Shown piece after piece: positions 23,731 to 35,848 of a stretch of 64,000 nt of DNA. Each line of letters begins with the position of its first letter. Within the stretch, counting starts at the first letter, position 1. Origin of the DNA: Fomitopsis serialis. Its lineage: Eukaryota; Basidiomycota; Agaricomycetes; Polyporales; Fomitopsidaceae. A model generated the notes under the pieces. It did not search any database and was not told the DNA's origin. It was given only the letters and a program-made list of their open reading frames with translations. The position numbers and the translations under genes were made by a program. The DNA lies in contig NW_025955067.1 of assembly GCF_022376445.1 (NCBI RefSeq), positions 1 through 64,000 of the forward strand. The letters run 5' to 3'.

Positions 23731-25494
23731 ATGAGGAAAGCGAGTGCGGTCGCGCTCTCTCTCGACGAAATCCTTCGCCTCATCTTCGAGCATGTCTATG
23801 CAGTAGGCGACAGCACCGCAAAGCCGGCTCAGGGAGTCGACAAGCCCATTGTCATCGCCCGCCAGACACTTGCGCGCTGCGCTCGCGTTTCTCAAACGTT
23901 CTGCTCTGCCGCGCTCGCTGTCCTTTGGAGAAATCTCGACGACCTTGTCCCTCTCTTCCGTCTCCTCGGCCTGTCGCCTGTGACTCCTGGTTATGCTTAT
24001 GTTATTCATAAGCGGGAGGAGCGTGAACTTGTCAATGTCGTCGTGCGCTTTCATCTTGCTACTCTTGCTCATATGATGTTCACCCTTACCCCGGCTTAGG
24101 ACGTATCCGGCCATCTTGAACGTCAGCAATGGGCGCGATTTCAGCACTTCGCCAGGCTCATTCGACGTGTCGCCCTTGTCAGGATCCATGGGGACACGGA
24201 CCTCACTACCAAGCAACACATCGACTCTCTTGATGATTCCCGCTTGATTGTCGAACTCGCGCCCTCCGCGCTCCTCAGTGCGTGGCGACACAACAACGAA
24301 GCATCCCTGCTCCCTAATCTCAATGTGATCACCTTTGTGGTCCATGACTACATATCGTTCTCTGAGCCCATACACACGATCATTTCGCCAAACGTGCCTC
24401 TACGGTCTCTCCGTGTCCAGTACGATCGCATCCACACTTATTTCCCATTGGAGCGCAACTTCATCTCACCCATCCTGCGGGTCCTTGATGAGGTTCCGGT
24501 GACCGTGCAACACCTCAGACTACATGGGGTCTTGAATGCACAGGTCATGCGCTCTCTTACAAGACTGAGGAATCTCCAGCGGAGCGAGCTGCTGTGGAAG
24601 GATCTCGGGGTCTTGCAAAGGTGGCAGTCCGATACGGGGTATGATGAGAGCTTGTCCATTCTCTCCGCGCTATCAGATCTCACCGAGTTGAATCTCGCCT
24701 TCATCGAAGCTGGTGCATCCCAACAACCCGTCAACATGGCCGCCGTGCCGTCCTCGGGCTTCCTTCGCTGCAAAAACTCCGACTCGCAGGCGATTCTTGG
24801 TCCATTCCGCGTGCCATCCCGGCCTTCCACACTTGTACGCTCACCGCGCTTGACCTCCAATTCGTTTCCTATGCTCCCTCACCTGACTCTCTATGTGCAT
24901 TGGTCTCGACGGTTGCACGCCTCTCATTTGCTCCGTTACTGCGTTCGCTGCGCATTTCCATGTTCCCTATCCTACGGGAGGGGTATCCACCACTCCCGCC
25001 TTTCCTGCAATCCCTCCAACCTCTTTGAACCTTCGTGGCTTAGAAATGGTTGGCCTCACCATCATCGCGATGCCACTCACTGACGCCGAGATCCTAACGG
25101 TTGCGCAAGCGTGGCCGCACCTGACGGAATTAAAACTCTCTTGGTATGCCCTACCATCGAATGAGAAGAATTCGATGTACCGCCGTGCGCGGAGATGCCG
25201 CGAAATGGCGAAGGGCCTACGCTCCAGAGTCTCCTACACTTCGCGCGGCACACGCCTCTGCTGCAGACGTTGACCATGGAGAGGATAGCTCCCCTCTCTG
25301 CCGCGGATCTCGACTACATGCACGATTTCCTAGTCACAGCTCAACCCGATCTAGGTCGACATGCCATGCACCGGCTCACATTTGAACACGACATCCATAT
25401 CTGCGCTGAGGACGAGAGGAATGCTCGCGATTGGCACGCGACTGTCGCTCAATTTCTTGACATGATGTTTCCTCAGGCGAGAGAGTCACCGTGA
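23731..25494 (+). CDS. F-box protein with leucine-rich C-terminal part
   Basis: The start MRKASAVALSLDEILRLIFE contains an F-box-like helix near residues 8-55, followed by ARCARVSQTFCSAALAVLW, typical of basidiomycete F-box proteins that link substrates to SCF ubiquitin ligases. Exon 1 (23731-24000) joins exon 2 (24100-25494) in phase through a weak GTTATT donor. The rest has irregular leucine-rich segments such as LRSLRVQYDRI and LTELNLAFIEAG, and ends FLDMMFPQARESP. Three single-base losses shift the frame inside exon 2: the C-run at 24762-24763, the T-run at 25024-25026 and the A-run at 25169-25170. Adding one base at each gives a continuous product of about 555 residues with sensible leucine-rich sequence throughout. 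Real loss of function cannot be excluded. The substrate is unknown. Confidence 0.8.
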
Positions 25495-26205
25495 TGTCCA
25501 AGCCGTACACGAACATCTCGGCGATTCGAAAAGGGCAGAAGCAAATCCGGTGGCTGACGGCGCAGGCGAAGTTGCGGGTTGAGCGTCGAGTGGGTTAGTG
25601 TATGGTACGGGCGGACTGGAGGTACAGAGCGTCGGGCACCCTGCGAATGAACTCGTTCTCGATTGCTCTGGCTGAATCACACCTTTGCCTCCGGTGGTAT
25701 TAGGCCAGTGCGCTCCGATCTGTGTCGGGCAAACATCACTCGTGAGTAGAGCGTGCACTTGATACAGTGTCCATTTAAAGAACAACCTCATTGAATGTTC
25801 GCAGGTACGCGGCGCCTCTCCTGCGCCTGCTGTATAAGTGTGTGGGGGTGACTCACCATAGCATGCGTGCGAAGTGTGCAGCGGACAGCCTAAGTTGACC
25901 TAAGGTCACCCAACTTCTCGGCCGACTGTCAAACCTCCGCACAGTCGATTAGCGATGACCGATATGTGTACCTTGCATAGATTGAGATTCTGATGAAGAC
26001 AGACTAGTACAACATTGCCGTAAAGCGAACGTTTCTAGTGTACAGCCAAGGCATAATGTACCAGTCGTGCGTTTGTTTTCGCTACACCATGCGCAAAAAC
26101 CGTGGCGCGGCTTCACCAGCAGGATACGCGACGTGCTATGTCTTACCCATCATTCAACACTCGATGAATAGCCCGAAATCTGCCATGCCCGACTATCTCG
26201 CGAAC
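25495..26205. other. Intergenic, converging 3' ends
   Basis: This spacer lies between the 3' ends of the F-box gene (plus) and the first P450 (minus). No ORF with domain content or RNA gene is seen. Confidence 0.4.
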
Positions 26206-28452
26206 TCAGGTCACACTGCCAGCCAGACATTGCACACGACTGGCAGCACTCTCCAAACGCGGTCGGATCTCGCACTTGAAGGGCCTCGGGTGGCTTATGT
26301 CGTACACTTTGGTAAGTCTTCAGTACCACTGAGAGCTTCTGGACGCATACCTGATACCTCCCGACACAAACACAGCTTCCGGCGTGATCTCATTTCCATC
26401 CGCATCGCGTGCCTTATGGATGTTGAACACGGCTAGGATGTTTGCGATAGCGAGCCACAGAGTCTGGTCCGCAAGTTGGCGTCCGGGACATATTCTGTTG
26501 ACGGAAACGAGATCGACGTCAGTCTTAGATACCTCATACTTCATAACGCACGTACCGCCGACCAAAACCAAAGACTAGGTTGCGAGGATTTGTGGCGTCG
26601 GCTACGATCGGATCCATCTCCTGAAAGCGTTCTGGGTGGAATGTATCCGGGGCGGGGTACCGTTCTGGATTCCGTAGCATCCACCTGCCAATGAGAAGCC
26701 ACGTTTCCACTATACCATACTCTACCGAAAATGAGAGCCGACGACTCACCATATGTTGGGAATGATCATAGAGCCTCTGGGGATGTGCCAGCGCCGGTAA
26801 TCGTCGTCTGTCGTGAGACGATGCGGGACACCTGTTGCGGCATGAATAATTATCCATAGAAACTGGTATTAGACACGTACCGAGATACAGTGGGGGGTTC
26901 CATCTGGCTAGACAATCAAAGCAGGGAGCTTTTGGGGGAAATGGAAGCGGGGCGTACCGATATAGCTCGGACAAGATGCATTCGAGGTACGGGAGGGAGC
27001 TTCTGTCTTCGAAGTCGGGTAATCGCGCATTACCGACGACGCGGTCGATCTCGTCTTGCGCTTTCTTGACGACCTCAGGATACAGGGTCATGGCGAGAAA
27101 GAAGCTCGCGAGGACGGTGCTCGTCTGTCGTACACGATCGAGTCAGCGCGAGATTTTGCAGTAGAGGCTTGTGACATGCACCGTATCCGTGCCGCCTAAA
27201 ATACACATTCAGCGAGCCATGTACATGTTAATAGCTGCTGGGGCTTGCCTGTATATAGAACGATCGCAGCGCCCTTCAGGTGCTCTTCATGTTCGGGCGT
27301 CAAGTCGCCGTCCGTGGCCAAGCTCTCGAGCAAGGTAGTCAAGAACGACGCCTTGCCGTTCCACGCGACTACGGAGAAGTAGCTTGAGCAAGGTGATAGG
27401 AGGTAGTACTCGGGACTTACCACTGCTGCCTTTGCCTGCTCGTACGGCCGATCGTACATCTCGCGCATCATACCGTGGATCCGGGCAGCTCGTCGCTTGA
27501 ATCCACCGCCCGGAAACCAGGCAGGTATGTATCTGACTGTTGAGTAACATCAGATCGCCCAGCGCGGCAACATGAAATATTCGCAGAGCCTCACGAGACG
27601 GAAAATAATCGACCAGCGTTCCCGCAATGCTGCCTTCATCCATCGCTTCGCGGACCACGGTGTCTGCCAGCATGATTAGCTCGTCATCTGCAGACGCAGC
27701 CGTATGCCCGTATGCGATTTCCAACATCAAACCACCCACAAACCTGTTGCAATGCTTCAGCTTCGGAGCTTGATTGCCGCACGGGCTAGGAAAATACACA
27801 AACTGACCTTTTAACGTGTGCGATAAAATCATCCGGCGAATCGATGAGTGTCGAGAGGAGTCTACCTGTCCCCTTGCGCAAGATAGGCTGGTACCCAACG
27901 AGATTGTCCTTGTCCATCAGGCCGGAGTGCAGCCATACTCGGTGCTGCCTCCACCACGGGCCGTATGGCATGAGCGCAGGATTTGGATCCGAGCCGAACC
28001 TGCAGGAAGAGCTGGAGCGAGCGTGACGAATAGGTCATGTACGTACGGACATGTCGACGAGGAGTGTAAAGTGAGGTCTGTCGGAGTACTTCGCACTTCG
28101 CTTGTCCAGGAGGTCGCGCGCGGCCTCGGCAGAGTTCAGCACGAGTGCCGGCTTGTTGAAGACGCGCATGAAGATGACATCTCCTGCCCGGAGCCGCGAT
28201 ATTGTGAGCGCGTCTTCCACTTACTGAGTGAAGTATCAACTCACCGTAGCGCTTGCTCCAGTCTGAAAGTGTCTTGTGTTGACCATCAAGCCCCAATTGA
28301 TGAGCATTTCCGACCAGCGGTATCCGCCTCGGACCTGGTGGTAAGAACGTCCCGTACTGTGCGTCGAGCCACCATTGCTTCAGTACCCAATAGACGATGC
28401 TTATCGCAGTCCCCAGGACAGCGGTGGCACACAGATCAAGCACCAGGGACAT
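26206..28452 (-). CDS. Cytochrome P450 (P450-1), GGTDT variant
   Basis: The start MSLVLDLCATAVLGTAISIV is a membrane anchor, followed by the proline hinge FLPPGPRRIPLVGN. Later exons give GDVIFMRVFNKPALVLNS, helix C WWRQHRVW, the I-helix motif GGTDT on a 14-nt exon (27182-27195), the K-helix ELYR, and FGFGRR joined to ICPGRQLAD for heme-thiolate binding. The C-terminal exon codes HPRPFKCEIRPR and stops at 26206. All exons join in frame. The family would be an ER-bound monooxygenase using a P450 reductase; the substrate is unknown. The usual Ala before GTDT is Gly here. The donor before the 14-nt exon appears to be GC (27243-27248 on the plus strand). It is divergently paired with the P450 pseudogene to its right. 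Confidence 0.93.
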
Positions 28453-29880
28453 CGTCGACTCGGGAGCATGTACGACCGCCCGCCGCCCCGTACCTGCTGA
28501 CCCTTTATACTGCAGTGAAATAGGACCCTCAACCGCTAGCGGGCGCTAATGCGGGTCCTCATGGCAGCGGCATCTCGACATCGACGAGTATGTAGCACGG
28601 GACCCTAGAAGATGGAGTGTTCATTGATGCGCCCCTCTGGCACGCCCCGCACGCCTGATGGGCTGCTCACGCGATTGAATTGGAGGTCTCGAGAGCGATG
28701 CGCACCGTTCTCGGCGATGCTTGGCGCGGTGAGTTGTCTATTGCTATTGGGAGTCTGGGGAACGTAGTGACACCTAGCCTCAGCGCAGAAGCGATGTGAG
28801 CAGATGGCAGGGTATGAATGACGAGATGGTCATGAAATACAGAGCGTTCGCACACCTGAATGGTACTGAAGGTTTCCCGGCTCGATCCGAATATGTCGGA
28901 CCATGCTAACCAGGAGGAACACTGGATCGTACAAAAAGCGCTGCGAACCTCAGATCCCCTGCGCTCGTCACAGCGATAACTGCACAGTAACGATAATTTG
29001 ACCGTTCACGAAGCATGACAGCTAGCTGCCAGTCCAATGAGCCTCGCTACGACTCGGAGTAGTACACATAGTACTAAGAGAACATACCTCTCACTTCTGA
29101 CGTGTCTAACCCGGCAAATATACTCGCGGAACAAGGCTTCAGGAGTAACATTCCGGGCAACGAGCCAGAGACGGTAACACTCGAATGAAGCATCAAGTCT
29201 GCGCTGTGTGGTCGAATCGACCCAGCCTGTGTTGGCATGCAGTTGAACGCCACAGGAATTCAGGCGGAGCTCCAACACAGATTGAGATGCAGTTGGTGCC
29301 ACAGACGTGTCTTCTTCACTTCATTACCGCTACCCGCGCACGTACGTAACTGTCATGCACTCGTGTCCATCATGCTATCAGCTGGGCGTAGCTAGGTGTA
29401 TCGTAACTCAGGCTACGATCTAGCCTCTTGCGAATTCAACGAACCTACGGCTGCAACAAGTCTTATGGGGAAAGCATGCGACTCGTGGATGTGCTTCTCA
29501 CGGAGAACATATTCAATGGCATTGGCACCCATCTCTTCGCTGCGGTTTCTTGATCTACTCGTGGAAGTTGATACAGTCCCGTACTGTTATAGCCGATATG
29601 ACTATGTGCATTCATTCAGTGCTCGCTTGGATTGCGGCGTCTTCGGGTTTCACGTCTCGCAACAATTCGTAACAGCAGCCCAATCGCGGCGTATCTGTAC
29701 AGGTGAGCTGATTGATCATGGCCTTGCTCTGGTTCTGTGCGGTAGCTGGACCACGTATTTATAAAATGTTTAGAACGTCGCGGACCTGTCAGTACGGCGG
29801 GCCGAGGATATGATAAGTATTCGAGAGACCAGCGTTCAAGTTGCTCACAATATGTGTACAGTTACCAGTTACTTCCGGCC
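28453..29880. other. Intergenic between divergent P450 copies
   Basis: No gene is recognised. The interval holds the promoter of P450-1 on its left side. Possible remains of the 5' exons of the neighbouring P450 pseudogene were looked for in its right half and not found. Confidence 0.4.
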
Positions 29881-30029
29881 CTTACGTTTGCCCTTGAGGT
29901 TCCCGGAGCTCGTACATCCGCCGTGTATAGTCTGCGTGATCTTGACGTATTTCCAGATCACATTCACGACAGGATCAAGTTTGTCGTGGTTCAGGTAGGT
30001 CGTGTCACGTCTCGAGATTGAACGCTTAG

Positions 30030-30785
30030 CGACTGAGGTGGCAGAACAGCGCAAATTTGCAGATACGTCGCCGTACTGATGCTCGGCATTGGGTGCGGAT
30101 ACTCGCCCTCCAGTTTGGGCTACGGGTACATCAAGATGACCGAGAACGCATTGCATCTCTTCTAGGCCGGCAGGCTTCTACCGTAGGCGCGTCGTCACCC
30201 TTAACGAAATCATTGCCTGCGTGTATGCCTGGCATGAAGTGAAAGTACTGGGGCCTCTGTGCATATAGTCTCCCCGGGACTTGAAATACGTCCCACTTGA
30301 AGACGTCAAGCGCGACATGGTGAGTAATGTGTCTGCGTTTGTTGCATCCATATCGTATCCTGGTTATAGGTTGTAGGGATTGCACAGCCATGCATCGCGC
30401 GACGGTATTGCTCGAGGAAGCAGCAAATGGGCAATCACTGGGCGGAGCCGAGACCAATAGATCCCGTCGGCGTCAGAAAGTATACGGCGGTAAGTAGGTC
30501 ATATAGCGCGGATGCCTAAACGTGACCAACCACTGCGTGATTATTCCAGCCGGAACAGATACGGTACGTTGCATATTGTTCAGATTTCTTCAGCATGAAT
30601 ATTGACCACAGACAGTGACGGTGGTCTCGACGTTCATCCTGCTTGTGGTTTTACACCCAGACAGCCTTCCATAAGACACAAATGGAGATCATACCGTCAT
30701 CGGGAACTCAAGGCTACCGGCTACAAGCGATCAGGTGGTACTCCTATACAGGATACTATCCTCAAAGAAGTATATTGGTGCGTAG
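30030..30785 (+). pseudogene. Cytochrome P450 pseudogene (P450-2), internal fragment
   Basis: The plus strand shows YVAVLMLGIGCGYSPSS, matching the [15 protein letters not shown] region of neighbouring genes. This is followed by in-frame stops, a decayed PACMPGMK segment, LKYVPLEDVKRDM and VLLEEAANGQSLGG. The I-helix exon survives intact as a 14-nt unit at 30551-30564 (AGTDT), followed by VSTFILLVVLHPDSLP and a stop. The N-terminal anchor, helix C and the heme-binding FGFGRR/CPGR exons are absent. It is a dead, doubly truncated relative of P450-3. Confidence 0.85.
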
Positions 30786-31613
30786 TCCGCTTCATGAATG
30801 CCTAGTTTAATGGCATGTATCCCCACAACCTACAAGTATGGCGTCAATTATCGTCGAGAATGCTACTCACCGCCTGCCGAACTAGACGATGCGCGCCCGG
30901 GGCCCTCTCCAAGCCCTCTGCGTATTGATGACAAGTGTACATCCCGAGATACCGTTCTGATCAAGTTGCTTCGAATTCGTACAATTCGGGGTCTCGCTCA
31001 ATCATCCCGTGGGCGGCGGCGGACGTGACATGGCGATAGCAAGCCTCAGACTCGCCGGAAATGGTCGATCGTCTTTCCGCCGTCCGGGGCCGGATATCGC
31101 GGTGCCTGGTCTTCACTTCGCGCGCGGAATTCTTCACGCAGAACCGTTAATGGCCCATGTAATGATACTGAAAGAAGGCTTGAAATGCGGTGCCTACCAG
31201 GCAAGGGTGCGTTTCACCTTCACTCGCTACTACGCTCAGGCTTGGCACCCGCCAAATTGCTCGTAGCATCGCACCTAGGTGAATGTTTTTTGAAGACGCA
31301 TGACATACGGCGAGGACTCTCGGTTTTGGAAGGCCACGCACACTCTCACCTCCCGGCTTCTCACCACCGTGGGGATGCATTGAACGACCATCCACTCACG
31401 GTCCATCTTCTGTCGTATCGCGAAGACTGGACTTCCATTTCGTGCGGACAGTCTGCGATTTGCTCCCAGAAGATCACGGAAACATACAGCCAATACGAAA
31501 TGCATACAGCTTCTCCCGTGTCGTGAAACGTCATTGCCCGCGTCTATAAAGGAGACATCGTTCGCAACAAACTTAAAAGACATTTCGTCCCTCACCCTTT
31601 CGCTCAATCGATC
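30786..31613. other. Intergenic upstream of P450-3
   Basis: No coding or RNA gene is recognised. The heme-binding exons expected for the neighbouring pseudogene are not present here. Confidence 0.4.
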
Positions 31614-34132
31614 ATGGCTTTTCAAGGGCTGACGAATTACCTGCAAACGTACTCTGTATTGTCTCCTTTCCAACTGGGGTTTGCTGTGTTTGTATGCGTG
31701 CTCATACTCATTAGCCACTTTCGCACTAAGCCGCTTAGTCGCCATCTACCTCCTGGACCACCCGGTTTGCCGGTCCTCGGGAACCTCCATCAACTTCCCA
31801 TGACCTATCAAGAGCGTACATTCGCCGAGTGGGGAAAGCGCTATGGTGCGCCCATATTTATTGTCCAATTCGAACTGTCAATCACACTCGTGTCTTTCGG
31901 TGTACTAGGCGATGTTGTCTACGCACGTATCCTGAACAAAGTTGCCTTGGTACTGAACCGAGCATCCACTGCACGTGCGCTCCTTGAGAAGCGCGGCACA
32001 AAGTACTCAGGGAGGCCGCCGACCGTCTTCGTAAATGAAATGTAAGCCCCTTCTACATGACAGCTGTTGTAGAAACGATAGCCCGCTCGCGCGCGGGGGT
32101 GTGGCGAGATGGCCGACGGTTGGCGAAGTCACACACTGGCCACAGCCCACCGTTGCCGCTCAGAGACAGTACTAGTGCTCGTCGGCCAAACCCAGCTCCA
32201 CACACACCCCCAGTGCAGGCCGGCCTATCGTTTCTACAACAGCTGGAATGCTGGGGACTTCTGAGGGTCGCTCAACACTGAATGCATCACGATCTAACAA
32301 CGCTTATTTGCGCTCACAGCGTTGACTGGATTCAGGTGGTAAACATGACATATACGGATCAATGGCGGCGCCACCGCCGATGGTTCCAAACTGCACTGCA
32401 AGCACGGAACACGCGTAACGCCTATGAGCCGCTGCAGTGTACCGAGGTACGCGCGTTCCTCGGCGACCTGCTGCATAAACCGGACGACGCCTTGATACAT
32501 GTCAAACGGTGCGTAGATGCCCTACCAGAGACATGATTCAGGGTCAAATTTTGACGTCGCGGGCATGTCCTAGCTACGTCGCGGCTCTCATGCTGGGGAT
32601 CGCGTACGGCTACTCTCCGTCCACCATGGACGATGTCTATATCAAGAGGGTCCACGAAGCTTTGCAGATCGTCGTCGAAGCCGGAGGGCCATCGGCCCTG
32701 CTCGTTGACTTCATACCACTCTGTATGTCATCTTGGGTCCTCGCTCGTGATGGCACAGGCAGCTCATCAGCATCGTCGTTGTACACAGTGAAGTACGTGC
32801 CTGCGTGGATGCCTGGCATGGGGTTCAAACGCAGGGGCCTCCGCGCGCGCGGCCTCATCAAAGACATGGAGCGCATCCCGCTGGAGCGCGTGAAGCGCGA
32901 GATGGTGAATCACCCACCTACTAGTTGGACTCCCCTTGTACGAGATTTGAATGTTGTTGGCAGGCGGCAGGGATTGCACGGCCATCCGTTGCGACGGTGC
33001 TACTCGAAGAAGCAATGGATACTGGCACGCTGGACGAAGCAGAAGAGTGGGAGATTGCATCTGCTTTGGGGATGATGTACGCCGGTGAGTGGCCTCGATT
33101 ACATCATCAAATGCAGATCATTGAGCAACAAATCAGCGGGGACAGATACGGTACGTGGAGATCAACTTCGCTCTGTTCTACACTGCTAAAGAGCCGGTGA
33201 AGACGACGACGGTGCTTTCGACGTTCATCCTCGCGATGGTTCTCCACCCGGAAGTCTTGAAAAAGGCTCAGGCGGAGATCGACAGCGTAGTCGGAAACTC
33301 CCGTCTCCCAGAGTTCAGCGACCGGCCGGCGCTTCCATATCTGGAGGCGGTCCTGAAGGAAGTATACCGGTACGTGGTGTGTGCACACGGTTTGTGTCAC
33401 TTACAGTAATGCCCACTATTTGACAGCTGGCTCGCTCCCGTTCCAATGGGTATGCCATTGTCTTTGATATTCCTGATCCACCCAGACATGACGGACGAGC
33501 TTCCAGGTGTTCCCCATCAGCTCACAGAAGACGACGAGTACGAGGGCTTTCACATGCCGAAAGGGTCCATGGTCTTCACGAACATCTGGTATGCCGTTCA
33601 CAGTACCTCCTGATCGTCGACTCGCTGACGCTCTCCGCATGCAGGGCGATGTTGCGCGACGACGAGTTGTACTCAGACCCCGATACGTTTGCTCCCGAGC
33701 GGTTCTTAGGGCTGAGCGACGACAAGGCCGAGGAGACCGATCCGCGCAGAGTTGTGTTCGGGTTCGGAAGACGGTGCGCACCTCTAGAATCACCCTCGGC
33801 GCGAGGACGACGCTGGTTGATCTGACATTTTAATCTTGTGGTGCAGATTATGCCCCGGACGCCTCCTGGCCGACTCGACTGTATTCATCGCCGCGGCCAG
33901 CGCCATCGCAGTCTTTGACATTCGGAAGCCCAGGGCGCCGGATGGGACGGAGCTGCCTTTTGTGCCGTCTTTCAATAGCGGAATTGTTAGGTGAGATCGT
34001 GTTGCTCCGCGAGGGAAGACAATGATTACTCATGTCTGCGGCAGGCACCCGAAGGCATTCGCGTGCGAGATTCGTGCTAGGTCGGCGAGGGCAGCAGATC
34101 TTATTCTGGCGGCGGACGGACGACCAGAATAG
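31614..34132 (+). CDS. Cytochrome P450 (P450-3)
   Basis: Thirteen exons join in frame. The first codes [19 protein letters not shown], a hydrophobic anchor and the hinge [14 protein letters not shown]. Next come [18 protein letters not shown], helix [39 protein letters not shown], the I-helix AGTDT on a 14-nt exon (33137-33150), VLKEVYR (ExxR), the short exon [24 protein letters not shown] and LCPGRLLAD. The end is [12 protein letters not shown] up to TAG at 34130-34132. Length and motif order are normal for an ER P450 of about 500 residues. The second intron holds a 185-bp foldback element, which leaves the splice sites intact. Substrate unknown. Confidence 0.93.
32061..32245. mobile_element. 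185-bp foldback MITE-like element in a P450 intron
   Basis: The ends are perfect 21-bp inverted repeats: CAGCTGTTGTAGAAACGATA plus G at 32061-32081, and its reverse complement at 32225-32245. Further inward TGGCCGACG pairs with CGTCGGCCA, and GGGGGTGTGG pairs with a C-rich counterpart near 32205-32220, so the whole element can fold into one hairpin. No transposase is coded. A clear target-site duplication is not visible. It lies inside the second intron of P450-3. Confidence 0.85.
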
Positions 34133-35848
34133 ACTGTACGCGATGTTCCCCGTGAGACGTCGTCCGAAGTAATCGAGCTGCGGGCACGTCCTCCTCCCCC
34201 GAAGTGTCCACTGCAGGATCTTGCGGCGGGCGTTGTGCGGGGCGCGCGACGACCCGGGCGTCCGCGTTAAGATTACCTCCAGGGCCTGTCTGAGGTCTAT
34301 CTGAATGAGGGCGTCAGCGGCCCGTCAGCTGGCTCGAGTAGGTGAGCGGTGGGCCCGGGAACATGCATCTTAGGAGTACACGTCTAACGGGAAACGGTGC
34401 GAACTTCGGGCACTGCGCTGCACAGATATCTTGTCTGGTTTCGTCCAGTCATGGCAGCCCCGACGTCAAGCGACGTCCACCTACAACGAGTTGTAGCCGA
34501 CCTGCCAGTGCCAAACCCTTCGGACACGGGCGCACTGCGATTTAGCGGGGATGGTGTCGGATCTCGATGGTGTCTTGTCTTTGCTGGAACGAGCGGAACT
34601 TGAGGTGCGCGGGCTTCTTAGAACCACAGGCTTCCGAGGACGAGAGAGGGAACGTGCACCGTGTACGGTACCGGAGTGGATTAGCCCGGCGCCTAGAGCC
34701 CCAGCGCGATGCTACTGTACGCCATTCTGACTGACATGTCTCCGTCATGTCTTCTTCAAGACAGCGGAAGTAGTACCAGGCGCATCAGACGGTTGTCATA
34801 TATCATGATACTTGAGTTGGTCCTTGCTCTATCAGAGCACTCCCAGCGTGAATATGACTTGGAGTGTGAACTAACCCCTCTTCTGCGCACTAGCAGACAC
34901 GTTGCAGCGATCGGGTGGGTTCCTGTCAGATCAGGAAGGCGCTCGCCGGACGAGTGGGTCCGTCCATGTTCGCCGGCCCGTGTCCGCCGCCGTCACGCGA
35001 CCGCATGTATACGCTCCGTCCGGCGTTTACGCGTTGTGGGCCCGCTCTCTGTCCGTTTCGTGACGGATGCTAGACCGCTGCTAGAACATATCTTGCGTCT
35101 CGCGCGTGCAACGTGTACGCTCGCGTTCGCTGGTCGGCGGAAGATGGATGGTCTTCCAGGCTCAAGACTCTCCGACTGCGACACAGTGCTAGCGCCATCG
35201 CCGTCGCAAAGAGACGTCTCGTGTGAGAAGCCCAGGATGGAAAGCAACTACCTATCACCGAGAGACCCGGAGCTGCTGTAACGGAGACTACGGAGCTACG
35301 AGGATTACGCAGCAACTGTTTCCAGGCCTGCGTGCTTACCTTAGCAGGTTCGTCTCAATCTCGCTCTCGCGGTGGCGACTCCCTCACGTGGCGTGGTTCT
35401 GAAGGTTCATCCCCTCCGACGGACTTTAGGCACGTCTCCGCTAGCTGCGTGGACAATCGAGGTGGTCTGGCAGCAGCGCACTGCGTATCGAGCGGAGATC
35501 AACGTCACAGTGCACGCTAGGGCGCACTGCATCCACCCGTCCCAATCGGGCAGTCGTTTCGGTGCGTTCATCTCGTCTCATCACCCGCCGAAGCACGCCC
35601 AACATGCCGATCGAAGAACGCGTCGACTCTTCGGGAAAAATGCAGGCCGCCGGCGGCGAACGCTAGTTCGTACGCACCTGTGTGCATGCCAATCGTCGTC
35701 TGCCCAGCGCGCGCGTTCCCGTGTGGCCCGCGCATATGAGGTCCACCTGCTGGTCTGATCCCGCGGCAGTGACGCTGGCGATTTCCATCCGCCATAAGTA
35801 CAAGTTATCGCGAGAGGCGACGCCCCATTCCACGGTCCACTGGCACGG
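34133..35848. other. Intergenic between P450-3 and P450-4
   Basis: About 1.7 kb without a recognisable gene on either strand. ORFs here are short, lack domains and do not form an exon chain. The last part is the promoter region of P450-4. Confidence 0.4.
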
